Positions 1 to 10,565 of a stretch of DNA of 64,000 nucleotides are shown piece by piece. A program made the translations under genes and the position numbers. Position 1 is the first letter of the stretch. Every line of letters begins with the position of its first letter. The stretch comes from Mucidula mucida (taxonomy: Eukaryota; Basidiomycota; Agaricomycetes; Agaricales; Physalacriaceae). The DNA is taken from positions 1 to 64,000 of the forward strand of contig JADNYV010000057.1 in NCBI GenBank assembly GCA_015501055.1. Direction: 5' to 3'. The notes beneath the pieces are model-generated. The model saw only the letters and a program-made list of their open reading frames with translations. It did no database searches and had not been told where the DNA came from.

Positions 1-1421
1 AAGCGACGTGGCAAAGAGACCCGTGGATCTTCTGCACGTCCGGGAGGAGGCAGCCTGCTGTTTTGAACATTGCTAAAAATAGCCGAACGCGCTCGAGGAA
101 CTTCAGACGCTTCTCCTCCGGCAAAGCAACGGTGCGCGCGTCAAAATCCCAAAGGAAACCGATGAACGTGGTAATGGAAACAAATTCTGGGTCACCCTTC
201 TTCTCCACCGGGTGCCAAGGTACGTGAAGGTCGGCAATACAATGCATCATCTCTTCGCGGTCGTAGCCGTACTGGTAGGATGCCGCCGAGGCAGCGGAGT
301 CGAGGAGAGCAATGGCGAGGCAGATAGCTTTAAAATCATCTTCATATTTTAGCAGGGGGTCGATGCCCCGCGCCCGCCAAGTATCCACCACGGCGTTGGC
401 GATCTGGCCTGCATTACTACTAGCTGATGCCGCGCCAAATAGGTGACAGTGATCTAGCCAGAATTCGTCGTCTCGCCCTTGAAAAACGAGGTACGGCTTG
501 TGGTCTGGCAAGACTGGGCACGTGCGGTGAAACTTTGCAATATCAATAGTACAAGCTTGAGTACCAGGAGGCGCGCAAGATATCTGGTGAACGTGCAGTC
601 AGCAATCAGATCTGACAAATAATGGATGGCAAAGAGCAGAAAACGCGCTGACGTGCAAACGAGCAATGGCTAGCATGGACCCGAGCACGGTCAGACGCGC
701 AGATAGCAAAATAGCAGGTGTGCGAACGTGCAATCGTGCATTCGAGCATGCGTGCAGTCGTGCAAGCGAGCATACGTGCCGAGGAAAGAAGAACAACGGG
801 CAAATACTCACAAGTTCTTCGACGTGTCTGGCTTCGTCGAAACGTGTAGGAAAATGGTCCTTCTCGATATGCGAGTTGACCGATGGGTGGTCACTGGAAC
901 ACTTCGACAGGTTCCAACAAACACGCTTCTTGTCTGGAGTACCTGGTGCCTGCGAAGTGACCGAAACGATGAGGGGCGAAGACTGGAAAGGCCCTCGACA
1001 GATCAACTCCATCTCATCACACGAGAAAGGACCTGAAATGCGACCAGCTTCCTTTTCTTCCTTGATGTATTCCTCAACGGCTTTGGGGTGGACACGGCAA
1101 GATACGTGGTTAGGCATGATAATAGTTTCGGTGAGCGGAGGAAACGAGCCGATGGGGAAACCATGTTCTAGGTTGTGCACAAGGAGTTTGTAGTCCTCCA
1201 TCAAATTATGAGACTCCAAAGCGGAAGCAAATGCAGCGGTATCGTATGGGTGTACAATTCGTTCATATAATTTGTTGTGAGCAGGCAGGGTGTTAGGGAG
1301 GCGTGGGCGTCGATGAATGGAGTCTGAGAAATCATGGTATTCGAGTTTCGGCGGAGCAAAACGAGCAAGGAATTCAGGTTGACTTAGAACAGAGGGTTCT
1401 GGGGTGTTCACCTCCGCAGAG
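1..1421 (-). CDS. Reverse transcriptase of DIRS-like element, partial, one intron
   Basis: Reading frame entered just inside the end of the Gag gene, with no clear start codon, so it is probably expressed as a second ORF or by frameshift. It runs as 1421-812, an intron (811-584), then 583-1, and continues off the window. Both exons stay in frame because the intron is 228 bp. Upstream of the intron are GPFSCDEME and GPFQSSPL; downstream are APPGTQAC, a run ending in FHRTCPVLPDHKP, FGAASASSNAGQIANAVVD, and the catalytic KYEDDF encoded at about 331-350. These are RT palm and finger blocks; the order and the YxDD core fit a functional polymerase domain. No stop interrupts 1-583. Function: copying the element RNA to DNA. 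Confidence 0.7.
584..811 (-). other. Repeat-rich 228-bp intron inside the RT gene
   Basis: On the minus strand the segment begins GTGAGTATT and ends CACCAG, carries in-frame stops, and removing it joins two conserved RT blocks with no frame change. It is four to five times longer than most introns here. Its interior is built from iterated short words of the type TGCACG, CTCGNNTGCACG and CGTTCGCAC. It may be an insertion that acquired splice sites. Confidence 0.6.
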
Positions 1422-2704
1422 CGTGCAGATATGGAGGCGGTCGTTGGGGGAGTGGGAGCAATTGAATCCGCGGTTGAAGTTGAAAGCGAGACAGATTGGC
1501 TTTTGGTTCCGCGGGTGGCAGGAAGATCGGTTGATGAACGTGCAGAAAAGACCTTTCTTGTTGGCGTGGGGTCCGCCCTTGTAGTGGTCTGAAATCCCAT
1601 GGCCACGTTCCCCGCATCCAAGGCAGGAAGACGGCGTGGCTGCCCGTCCGCTGCCCGCCTGAAAGGGCTGGCCTCCTCTGCCTCTGCCTCCGCCGCGACG
1701 ATCGCGCTGCTGAGATGGACGTGACTCCGAGAGACGAGAGCGCTGGTCCAAGTACCTCTGCTCAAACTCCTTGCGCAGGTCAAAAGTGCTCTTGGCCTGC
1801 TGGTAGTCAAACTGATACGCCGCGGGGTCAAACAACGTCTTGCCTTCTGCTCGGAAATCATGACGCCTCTTTGCCTCCACCGGCGCCCATGCCTCATAAT
1901 ATTCCACCTTGTCCATCTGTCGGAAGAAAAAAGCGTGGTGGTCATGCCAGAACGTCGTGTAAGGACCGTCGTCCCCAGCCGCGTCTTTAGAGGACTGGAA
2001 ACGCAAGTGGTGCTCCGCCGCCTCTTCGTGCTCACCCAACGTCGGGAGAATATCTGGTCCCAGCGTGTCACCGAGCTTATGGACGTCGAGAATGACCTTC
2101 TTGGTGGTACCGTCGAGATTGTTGGTCTTGACGGTGTCCAAGGTCGAGCTGTGAAGGAGATGTGACGTAGTGACTTTGCACGGAAAAAACCCAAAGGAAT
2201 CGGGACGTGCCGGTCGGTCTCGTAAATGATATCGTGTATGTCCGGGACGCATACAGTCCCCGGCACGAAGGCCTGAACACCATCCATGTTTTCCCTCCTA
2301 CGCTTTAACCGGTCTGCCGCCGCATCGGTCTGCTCTTTTTCACGCTTCCTCTTCTCTGCCTGTCTCCACGCGGTCAGCATATCGAGGACGGCGAACGGAA
2401 TATTCTTGAAACGACTTAAGAAATCTGGCATCTGGAGGGTCGTGATGTCCTCATCAGTATAGCTGATCATTGACGCAGCAGCCGACCCCGGCGTCGGATG
2501 CGCGTTGGGGTCGAGCAAATGCTTCTCCGTCTTTTCCTTCCTCGCCGCGTTCTCCGTCTCAATCTTCACGTTACGGTCCAGCTTCTCTGCCAGTGTCACG
2601 CTCTTGAAGAACACAATGATGGCTGCCGTGGCATGCGTACGCCGAACACGTGGTGGTGGCGGTGGCTGTTGTGGTTGTGTTGATGGTGGTGCTGGATTCG
2701 CCAT
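1374..2704 (-). CDS. Gag-like protein of DIRS-like element, one frameshift
   Basis: Starts at the ATG at 2704 (MANPAPPSTQPQQPPPPP, a proline-rich N-terminus) and reads about 170 codons in one frame, then continues in the next frame to a stop at 1374. The switch falls on a run of six A on the plus strand (2184-2189), where the conserved-looking path GFF-PCKVTTSH needs one more base; a 7-to-6 contraction explains it. The second half is arginine/glycine-rich (RDRRGGGRGRGG) and has two cysteine-rich motifs: CLGCGERGH and a CxxCxxxHxxxxC knuckle, CTLCGGEHPRTLC, at the end. Such knuckles bind RNA in capsid proteins. The last codons overlap the RT frame. A programmed frameshift at the homopolymer is a less likely alternative. 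Confidence 0.6.
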
Positions 2705-2819
2705 GTTGATATATATCAACGAAAAACGCTGGAATGACGAGGAGGAGTGCGGGAGATGGCAGCGAGAAGCAAGAAGGGAAATTGGGGAGGACGTTTCAGT
2801 CCCCCAAACTGCCAATTTT

Positions 2820-2865
2820 GCGTGGCTAAGTTAACTAGATGTTATGACTAATAACTATGCCACGC
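2820..2865. repeat. Short inverted repeat upstream of the retroelement
   Basis: GCGTGGC at 2820-2826 and its reverse complement GCCACGC at 2859-2865, 32 bp apart, just upstream of Gag. It could belong to the element's terminal repeat or be chance. Confidence 0.25.
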
Positions 2866-3046
2866 GCACCTTGCTCACGCTGCCATTGTCGTCTTATCTT
2901 ATCCTCAAATAAGCCTGATGCTCGTACCTCGCAGGTTGGCTTATCGCTATAAAACCAAGGCAGTCAGAGGTGAAACACTGGCACGGCTGGAAGTCACCTG
3001 CGTCTGCCTCATGATAACATAATGCTTCGATTTCTCCTTCGCATAT

Positions 3047-3124
3047 GGGCTCTTGGCACAGGGGTAGCGCGCACCCTTCGCATGAATGTGGGTGAGGTCA
3101 TGGGTTCAATTCCCATAGTGTCCA
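3047..3124 (+). tRNA. tRNA-Ala(CGC): tRNA-Ala (anticodon CGC) with a 6-nt intron
   Basis: The sequence folds as a cloverleaf: acceptor GGGCTCT pairs with AGTGTCC (one T-T mismatch), a D-arm with an A-C mismatch and loop AGGGGTA, anticodon stem CACCC/GGGTG, a 5-nt variable loop, and T-stem ATGGG/CCCAT around TTCAATT, with discriminator A at 3124. The anticodon CGC is at 3079-3081. Pair 3-70 is G-T, the G3:U70 identity element of alanine tRNAs. The anticodon loop has 13 nt instead of 7; a 6-nt intron TGAATG at 3083-3088, right after position 37, restores a normal loop. A T-run at about 3142 could stop Pol III. The two mismatches leave open a mildly degenerate copy. Confidence 0.85.
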
Positions 3125-3724
3125 CTTTCTATGACAGCTGATTTTTGCTACTATGGCGCATCAAGCTTACGGTGGCGCGGTAAACCCCCGGGGTTGTTTC
3201 TAACTGTTGGTAACGGTTTCAATACTACTGTGATGCAATGGGTGATTCATCCTGTCTTTTACTACTCTCAGGTTGTTATAAACAACAGTGCAAATATACC
3301 TTGACTCAGCTGAATTTGAACACCATATCAATACTGGTGCCGGTAAACCAAGGATGTACTGAGTAAGTATTACAGCCTGTATGAACACCTATGGTGTAGT
3401 TGTTGTTCATGGCTGCAGTCTTCATTGTAGTACCTTTATTCCTTCTTCACCTCTATTGCTGTTTTGAGCAAGTTGACAGTGCTTGACTTGCCGTAGAGGT
3501 GATTCCGGGAATTAGACATGTCAACGCTTGGAGAGACTTGGATTTGAAGATCTAATTAGTCTTGTCTTTGACCACGCGGTGAGCAGCCGCATGACGAACA
3601 GAGAAAGACGCGTGCAGGTCCTCATTAGTCAGCCTCATAGGCGGCATTTTCGGACCGGCTCTTGGTCTTTCACCACCATCAGTGACTGAATCTGTCATCT
3701 CGTCTGTCCATTTGAGAAGTAATA
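3125..3724. other. Intergenic, no feature seen
   Basis: 600 bp between the tRNA and the CHY gene. Only short unsupported ORFs, with no splice-consistent coding block on either strand. Confidence 0.5.
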
Positions 3725-4330
3725 ATGTGGTTGGTGTTTCCTCTCACTTCCCATACCCGCATTGCAGCGCTTCACCGTAATTCAGTGAACACGCGCTTGT
3801 CTCCGTTTCTCCTACCTCCCTCCAACGTTGATCACGATTACCAACTCGCGTTTCTTCGGCAGTAAACACATTCTGAACGCCCAAGTTTCCATCCGCGCGC
3901 CATGCTGCAAAAAGTGGTTCGACTGTTCTGAATGCCACGCGGAAGCAGAGACACATCGACTGGCAAAGACTACGGAAATGGCCTTCATGTGCAAGAAGTG
4001 CAAGAAGGCGTTTAGGAAGGATATGGCGAATTATGAGGAAAGCGACGAGTTTTGTCCGCATTGCGACAATCATTATGTGCGTGAATCTGCGCTGCTGTTC
4101 CTGGAGTCAATCGCGCTCATCTGCCTATCCAGGTCATCGAGGCAAAGACACCGCTTGCTGTCGTCGGCGTCGAGGGCGAAGATGCCAGGGTGGACAACAG
4201 GTCTGTACAAGACAATCACCTCAAATAGCTGATCTCAAACTGCAACAGGATGCTCAAGGATGAGCGCGTCAAGCAGACGAAAAACCGCTCGATATTCGCT
4301 CAAGACGGCATTGAGGACAGGATTGGCTGA
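3725..4330 (+). CDS. CHY-type zinc-finger protein
   Basis: Four exons, 3725-3729, 3863-4076, 4133-4200 and 4249-4330, total 369 nt (122 residues), phase preserved throughout. The first exon supplies only ATGTG, giving MCKHILNAQVSIRAPCCKKW, the conserved opening of fungal CHY-domain proteins; the first donor (GTTGGT) is not strong, so the start is the least certain part. Zinc ligands follow as PCCKKWFDCSECH, FMCKKCKKAF and EFCPHCDNHY, the CHY finger pattern. The tail is EGEDARVDNRMLKDERVK and ends DGIEDRIG. Fungal CHY proteins include Hot13-type zinc binders of the mitochondrial intermembrane space; this short form lacks a RING and its role is not certain. Confidence 0.88.
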
Positions 4331-4609
4331 ATCCCAATATTTCCGTTTCATACGTCTATTTCAATCTGTGGTGCTTCTTCTCAATCGCGTTCAATCAACC
4401 AGTCAAGCTAACCCCAAAGGTCACGCCTTAGTAAGAGCACCCAACACAACCCAACCACTTATCCGAGTCAGTGATACAGCCCATCTGCACCAAGCTCGAT
4501 GGCACGATCTACAAGCTCTCAGGAAGCGGAAAACGAAGGTACTATGTCAAAAAGAGCTATCGGTTTTGAGATGACGGTTGTAATGACTTTATTCACTGAG
4601 ACCCAAACA
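4331..4609. other. Convergent intergenic spacer
   Basis: 280 bp between the 3' ends of the CHY gene and the F-box gene. No coding or structural feature recognised. Confidence 0.5.
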
Positions 4610-5746
4610 TTAAAATCCAAGCGCACCATGCAAACTTGCACCCTCGAAAACTATACCCTCCTCTTTATCTCCCGAGCGATACCACGCAGGACAATGCACA
4701 CGCAGTACGCTAATTACATTCCGTAAATACACCCGCTTCAACGATCTCGGCAGCCTCCACCCAATCAACGACAACTCCGTTTCATACATCCCACTGGTAA
4801 TTTCGAGGTTCTGCAGGTGCACTAAACCTGATAAATCAAATGCTACTATAGAAGCAAAATGTGAGAACATTGCTGGGGAAATCAAGCAAGTATTCTAACC
4901 ATCGCGCTTCACGAACGTCAACCTGAGATCCTTCAGTGTCGCCTTGTTCCCTTGGATCAGTTTTGTTGCCTCCCGGACACGACATATCGACCGCATGCTA
5001 GTGCTCTCCAGCTGCAAACACTCCAATGTCCCCACAATATTGTTCCCCAACCAGCGCACAAGCTCGTTGTTCCACCCGACCACGCGCAAGGTGCGCAGGC
5101 ACGGCATAGAAAGCTTGACGATGTGCAGCCCAAGTAGTGGTGCATCTGGTATATCCATCCCACAAGATCCACGCTCGATGCAAAGTCGAGCGAGTCGCTG
5201 AAAGGAACAAGAAAGCGCGCGCATGAAATTCGGTATTTCCTGATACGCTCCACAGGAAAGTCTGAGGTCGATAAGGTCTGGGAAATATTGTGCCAAAATT
5301 GGGACAAGGGATGAGTCTTTCTCAACAGCGCCTGAGCGAAGCTTGATCCTCTTTGCCTTGAGAGTATGTAGCAGCTTGCTATAGGATCGCAAGTAGGCTG
5401 ACTTGCCGCGCGTGGGAATATCGTCAAGTGGTGCGTCGCCGACAAGTGTAATGCCAGTAATAGACGAGGAAAGCATCTCACGCGATGAGCGCAAGAGCTT
5501 GGTGAGCTCCTTGGCGCCGGAGGGGGAGGAGATGACAAGGTTAAGAGCACTGAGATAGTACCGGCTGATGCCAGTCCAACTAGGGTGAACAAGTGCACAC
5601 GATAAGAGGGAAACTTTATCGTCGATGAAGTGGGAGATGATGATGTCCAACAGCTCTTGCGGTACAAGTCCGAAGGGACCAGTATTTGCAGACACGCGAC
5701 TTGAGTGCGTAAATCTGTTGAGGATGGTTTGGATTGTGAAAGCCAT
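4610..5746 (-). CDS. F-box protein with leucine-rich repeats
   Basis: Two exons, 5746-4900 and 4845-4610, joined over a 54-bp intron (GTTAGA...CTATAG); 1083 nt, 360 residues. I start at MAFTIQTILNRF (5746) rather than the upstream in-frame Met at 5794 because the F-box follows directly (GLVPQELLDIIISHF... LLSCALVHPSW). The rest is leucine-rich with spaced LxxLxL blocks, as in fungal F-box/LRR substrate receptors. Expected role: binds Skp1 in an SCF ubiquitin ligase and recruits a target through the LRR region; the target cannot be read from sequence. Skipping the splice would end the protein 19 residues into the intron. Intact, unlike the other two F-box genes here. Confidence 0.75.
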
Positions 5747-6956
5747 ACTAGAGTTGTGAAGGAGGGGACAGTCGAGAGTTTCCCTTTTAAACAAAAACTA
5801 TCGCAAAGGGGTCACTTACACAGCCTCAGGAGCTAGTCTCGGTGACCCGTTCAACAATCGAGGTTTCAGAGATCGACACACACGGCCTACACCGGACAAA
5901 GTCATTCAGAAACAAAGCATCGCGGACGAAGAAGAGAGCATTCCACTAGCAGCGCGCAACATTCGAGGTCTTGCGTCGCTCTTGTTTTTTTTTCTGTTGT
6001 AATTCATTGTCAATTGGACACGGCATACAACTCCATAACCAGCGCGGGGTCCTGGGGTTACCGCGACTTGTCAGAGACTTGAGCAGTCCTCGTTCGTAGG
6101 TGACTCATAGGTGGATGACCACAAGATTGTTCTGTAAGTCAAACCTACTGTCAGACCTAAAGAGGCGTTCAGAAACAACACATCAAGAACGAAAAGAAAC
6201 TCGTACATTCGCTAACATCCAATCTGAGATGCATACACGTCCTAGAAATTGCGAGCGACGTGCTATTTTTAGGAGGACTACAAGTTAATCATGAGCGTGC
6301 AGACCGCAGACCAACAATCGAGCATTCAATATTCAACGTTAAACGATCGAGACAAGACAACCTGAATCGGAGAAGCCATTCAGAAACAAAGCATGACGGA
6401 CGAACAGTAGGGCGTACCAGGCAAGGTTCGAGAGCTTAGTTTGCCGCGCTCTTCAATATTTCTCCACGCCCTTGCATAGTCTGTTCCAAAATCAACGCGC
6501 GGTCCTCATTGATATTCGTCGGCGGTAACATATAGTCAAGCCAGCATGTCATCTCATAGATTTAACATAGTGTCGTCACCGTCGGAGTGTGGACATATCG
6601 AGGTGACGCCGCCTTCCGACCATTTAAGTGTTGCATATCCTTTTGCTTGAATCAACAATAGCATTAGGGAAAGAGCGATGGGAGCGTTTATTGTCTCCAT
6701 GGGTTAAGCGACAATTTGTCTAGACCGGTTGAGTCCTGGTGTTCTGTGGCAGTCGCAAATTAAATGACTTGAATTCGAGGAAGAAAGCGGTTTTGAAGAG
6801 AAATTGCAAGAGATAACCGGGACCGAGGTAACTTTTGACCCTCATCGACTTGCCATCATCAACACAGTCAGACAACAAGCACAAGTCATACAAAGAACGT
6901 GCGTGCCACTACCATACGCGTCGTGTGTTCAATATGACCCGCCGATAGTGTCCTGC
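5747..6956. other. Divergent intergenic region with a degenerate duplication
   Basis: 1.2 kb between divergent F-box genes. The word CATTCAGAAACAAAGCAT at about 5906 recurs at about 6375, embedded in a longer shared order of words (CAACAATCGA, CGGACGAA, TTCGAG, GCGCTCTT, AACGCGCGGTCCT-like), so about 210 bp at 5850-6060 resembles 6312-6520. A third weaker copy lies near 6166. Confidence 0.45.
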
Positions 6957-8677
6957 ATGACATCGCCACGTAGCATTCACTATGAACGTGAATTAGAAAC
7001 ATCCCCATCTCTTCACCGACTTTGTACTAGCAACTTTCCGCCGACAGAAAAAGAGGCGTCGCATATTCGTCACACCATATTGCCCAGTATCGACGCAGAC
7101 ATTTCGTCTATGGGTGCCGAAATTGCGGCCTTACAGGCGACGCTCCAGTCCATGGAGCAAGAACGCGACGCACTGGAAACTGTACACGAGCAGTACAGGA
7201 ACCTCATCCATCCGCGCCGCGCCGTTCCTCCGGAGCTCTGGTCGGAAATCTTCCTGCTCGCCGGCCATAGAGTGGACGCGAAATCCGATGCATGCGACCC
7301 ATCCGGCGCTATTTGGGTGATTAGCCATGTATGTCGGCCTTGGCGCGACATTGCGCTATCCCTCCATTCCTTCTGGTCAAAAGTGTCCGTCGACTGGATG
7401 CCATCGATGGCGGAGGTCCTAAAACTCGTTCTGCAACGCACAGGACAACATCCATTAGACGTTGCTTTTGACGACGGCGCCGAACCACTTGATAGCGCCC
7501 GTCGTACATCTTATGACCATTCTTTATCGTTACTGAAGGATCAGGTTTTTGGGATGCTTTTCGCTGAATCGCACCGTTGGCGGACGTTTGAAATCTTTGA
7601 TTACCACGAGGATTCAGATACACTTTACGCACCCCTTCTCGGTCGACTTCCTCAGCTTGAGTCGTTGTCTCTCCATTTTTCGCACTTTGTTGATCCAGAT
7701 GTAGTGGCCGAAGGCCAACCAGTTATTCTTGCATTCAGCGACTGCCCACGTCTCACGAGAGTAGTCTTAACTGGCAAACGGCGTCCCATCAATCTTAAAT
7801 ATGCCAGCATCACAGACCTGTATATCGAAGACGACGCGGAACCTTTACTTCAGGAAGACTGTTGGGCGAATATACGCTTTATGGGTCAATGTACGTCCCT
7901 CGAAAAGCTTCGTATCATGGGATGCTGGTACCCGGACCACAGCAGCTCCTCCGCGCCGCTCATCCAACCGTTAATGGTCCACTCCGATCTTCATAAACTC
8001 ACTACAGGGTGTGGTCACCTTATCGACCGCCTCACGCTGCCTCAACTGGAGGCAGTCGTACTGTTCAAAGAACTTGATAGGGAGTATGCCAATTTCTTGC
8101 CTTCCTTCGACCGCCTCCTGCGTCGCTCCCATTGCACAAGTTTGACCAACCTCAGCCTCGTCGACTTAGTGTTGGCCGATCATCTTCTCATCTCCGTCCT
8201 GTCGCAGACACCCAGTCTTATATCCCTGTACCTTCATGCGTCTATGGCGGACGATAATGATGAACCTAATAGGCAGGCCATGCAGGAAGTCACAGAGTTT
8301 ATTCAAGGCCTCCAAGTCACGCCAAAGCAGAATACCACCTTCCTTCCTCGGCTTGCATCAGTGAAGATTCGTCTAACCGGGCATATGGATTCTAGTTTTC
8401 CTTATTTCGGACAAAGGGGCAGTTTCAGTTCGATGCTTAAGGCTAGACGGAACGAGGCTTAGCCAAACTCGAGAGGTTCCACTTAAACTTGAGCGCAGGA
8501 GTCCTGGAGTCGCCATATCGTGATACGGCTGAGAAGCTGCCTCAGCTTCCAGATGATGTTGAAGTCCACGTTCTTTCTGGACTTGTTGATGATGGTATGG
8601 ACCTGAAAGTTCGGGTGACTACGATTTGGGATATCAGGGGCTTCGACAGTAGCGACATACTGATTGTTGGAACATAA
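6957..8677 (+). pseudogene. F-box protein with coiled coil, C-terminus broken by frameshift
   Basis: Single exon starting MTSPRSIHYERE (6957). A coiled coil (about residues 45-85, IRHTILPSIDADISSMGAEI region) precedes the F-box (RRAVPPELWSEIFLLAGH... ISHVCRPWRDIALSLHSFWS), a layout very common in mushroom F-box proteins. A leucine-rich region follows. An in-frame TAG at 8460-8462 ends the ORF at ARRNEA, but one extra T there (GCTTAGCC from GCTTTAGCC) would continue directly into KLERFHLNLSAG and on to a stop at 8675-8677, so about 72 residues seem to have been cut off. The truncated 501-residue protein could still be made. Likely role: SCF substrate receptor. Confidence 0.7.
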
Positions 8678-9404
8678 TGAAGACCGGGTGGTTTTGATTT
8701 CTTTGAGGCGAGTGGCGTACGAGTATGTTTATACATCGACAATTCTTTCTTCTCATCAAGGAACCTTGTTGTCTAAAGATGGGCGTACCCTACACATAAT
8801 CAGTCACATTTCAGGGGAGGTTCAAGTTTACTCTGGCAGCGTTGACAAATTATTCCTACTCCAATGTATTAGCCATAGGAAGAGATACCGTAGTCGTTAT
8901 AAGGTACGGTATCATTCCGGATGTGAGCCACCTGGGAGGAAACGGCGGAGGATAGGTGAGCGGTATGGCGTGGAAGACGTGTTGCAAAGACAGTTCGTAG
9001 GAGTACAAGTGGGGCATCAGGTCTCGCCGCAACCCAGTACGATCTGACTGCCTAAGGAGGAGATGTATACCAATGTCATAGGAGTGCTTGATGAGCAGTT
9101 TGGTAGTGGCTCTATGTAAATGAAAATTAGGTTTGAACTTTGCAGTGCAGCGCATATTGTATTTATTAACTGAAAGCGGCGCGAGAACAACACGAGTACC
9201 CACCTCCGAAGCGGAGGACCCACATGAAAATGAAGGCGACCCGCTGTGTGTTTGATGCCAACCATGGCGTTAAGATGGCTAGCTGGAATGCCTTACCAAG
9301 AGAGCTAGTAATCAGGAGAGAGTCGAAGACGATCACGAGATGTGGCGGGGTATTTATAAATTGCTTGCGTCATAAAATCACGCGTTGCGTCAACCGTCCG
9401 CGGG
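8678..9404. other. Intergenic, no feature seen
   Basis: 727 bp between the F-box gene and the promoter of the thioredoxin-fold gene; no supported coding block. Confidence 0.5.
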
Positions 9405-9410
9405 TATATA
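9405..9410 (+). promoter_or_regulatory. TATA box of thioredoxin-fold gene
   Basis: TATATA 63 bp upstream of the start codon at 9473, followed by a CT-rich leader ending CACTTTCCACATGG. The spacing matches the TATA-to-ATG distance of the two tautomerase genes. Confidence 0.5.
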
Positions 9411-9472
9411 GAGTGATCTTCGCCTTCAACCAACACCATCACTTACCACTCTTCCCCCCATACACTTTCCAC

Positions 9473-10361
9473 ATGGCCCTACAACCTTCGCTTCGCCCGT
9501 TCATCGTCGCTGGACGCTACGATGCGCCACACACGCTTGAGATCTTCTGTGAGTGCGGCGTATTCCGTTCTATTGACGTGTCTGACTCGTTTCAGTGGAC
9601 TATGTGTGTCCTTTCAGGTATACACACCCCATCGTTTCACGATCGCATTTAACTCTGATCTGTCAAGTGCGAAGATGGCGCTTGCCATTGATAGCGTTCT
9701 GAAACCACTCTTCTCCCCCGGGGGGAAATATGAGGGCAAAGTCAAGGCTATCATTAGGTTACAGGTGCAGCCCTGGCATGGGTCGTCGACCTTTACTCAC
9801 GAGGCAGCCTTGGCGGTACGCTCGTACCTTTTGCGTGCAGTTGTGTATCTGATGATGGTATCCCAGGTGGCCCGCGTTTCTCCGGAGGCTTTCTGGCCGT
9901 TTTCACTCGCTGTAAGACGCGTCCATTTGGTGTTTGACGGCGAAAAATGGTTTATACATAACCTTGATGCAGCTCTTCAAACAACAAGGCGATTACTTTG
10001 ATATCCCGACCTCCACCCTTACGCCGCTCCAAATTCGCGAGAAGTTGGCTAATCTAGCGGCATCTTTGGACTCCAAGCTTTGGTCTGGCGATGCGGGAGC
10101 AAAATTCAAAGATCTGCTTACCTTGAAGTCCAGTCCCAATGGAGGAGTGGCAGTTACGGATGACCTGAAATATACCAGTGAGACAGTACTTCGACAGCTG
10201 TCAACAGTTTACTCATGCCCGCATCAGTCAAGTTTTCTCGACAGAACGGCATTCACGTCTCGCCAACGGTACTCTGGGATGGTCTTATTGCGAACGAGAT
10301 ATCCTCCTCGTGGGGAGAGAAGGAGTGGACCGAATTCCTCGCGGCGAAGGTTGCAGTTTGA
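9473..10361 (+). CDS. DsbA/thioredoxin-fold protein
   Basis: Six exons: 9473-9548, 9596-9617, 9668-9815, 9867-9911, 9973-10177, 10228-10361; 630 nt, 209 residues, all phases consistent. The protein opens MALQPSLRPFIVAGRYDAPH and has TLEIFLDYVCPFSAKMA, a DsbA-like start strand with the active-site region at C-P-F-S; only one cysteine is present there, so a dithiol CxxC is absent. It continues with QVQPWHGSSTFTHEAAL, WPFSLALFKQQ and NGGVAVTDDLK, and ends with the SPTVLWDGL cis-proline-type segment and SSWGEKEWTEF. This is the fungal 'thioredoxin-like' family with a helical insertion. A glutathione- or isomerase-type role is possible; the substrate is unknown. Confidence 0.85.
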
Positions 10362-10457
10362 GCAAATAATACGAAGTCACCAAAGAAATTGTACAGTAAT
10401 GTCAATTAACCCAGTTATAAACTACAACAGTAACGAATGCGTAAAGGAAATAAGTTA

Positions 10458-10527
10458 TAGAATGTCTGTCAAACCGGAAGCAAAAGTACAGTTAGAATGT
10501 CTGTCAAACCGGAAGCAAAAGTACAGT
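10458..10527. repeat. Perfect 35-bp tandem duplication
   Basis: The unit at 10458-10492 is repeated without change at 10493-10527. It begins TAGAATGTCTGTC and ends AAAGTACAGT. It lies in the probable 3' region between the convergent thioredoxin-fold gene and the minus-strand gene that ends at 10566. Perfect identity suggests a recent duplication. Confidence 0.9.
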
Positions 10528-10565
10528 TACTCTTACAGCCTAAAGATACAACATGGGCGAATTCG

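Larger units (their letters stand above)
1..2900 (-). mobile_element. DIRS-like retroelement, 5' part, cut by window edge
   Basis: Minus-strand element carrying a Gag-like zinc-knuckle gene followed by an overlapping reverse transcriptase gene that runs off the left end of the window. The RT has the spaced blocks GPFQSSPL, APPGTQAC and KYEDDF (a YxDD-type active site), the arrangement I associate with basidiomycete DIRS-type retroelements, which carry a tyrosine recombinase rather than an integrase. The recombinase and RNase H regions would lie outside the window, so the DIRS assignment is inferred from RT flavour and gene order. No LTR is visible at the upstream end; a 7-bp inverted repeat (2820-2826 and 2859-2865) is the only terminal-looking structure. 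The upstream boundary near 2.9 kb is approximate. Confidence 0.6.

Noticed and set aside
666..1193. Plus-strand ORF of 175 codons
   Set aside because: It is antisense to the conserved RT blocks, which are clearly on the minus strand.
2184..2189. Programmed frameshift in Gag
   Set aside because: Possible, but the same one-base shortfall in homopolymers appears in ordinary cellular genes here, so a contraction is the simpler reading.
9224..9652. Plus-strand ORF of 142 codons
   Set aside because: Its 3' half overlaps the first exons of the thioredoxin-fold gene in the wrong frame and reads through spliced introns.
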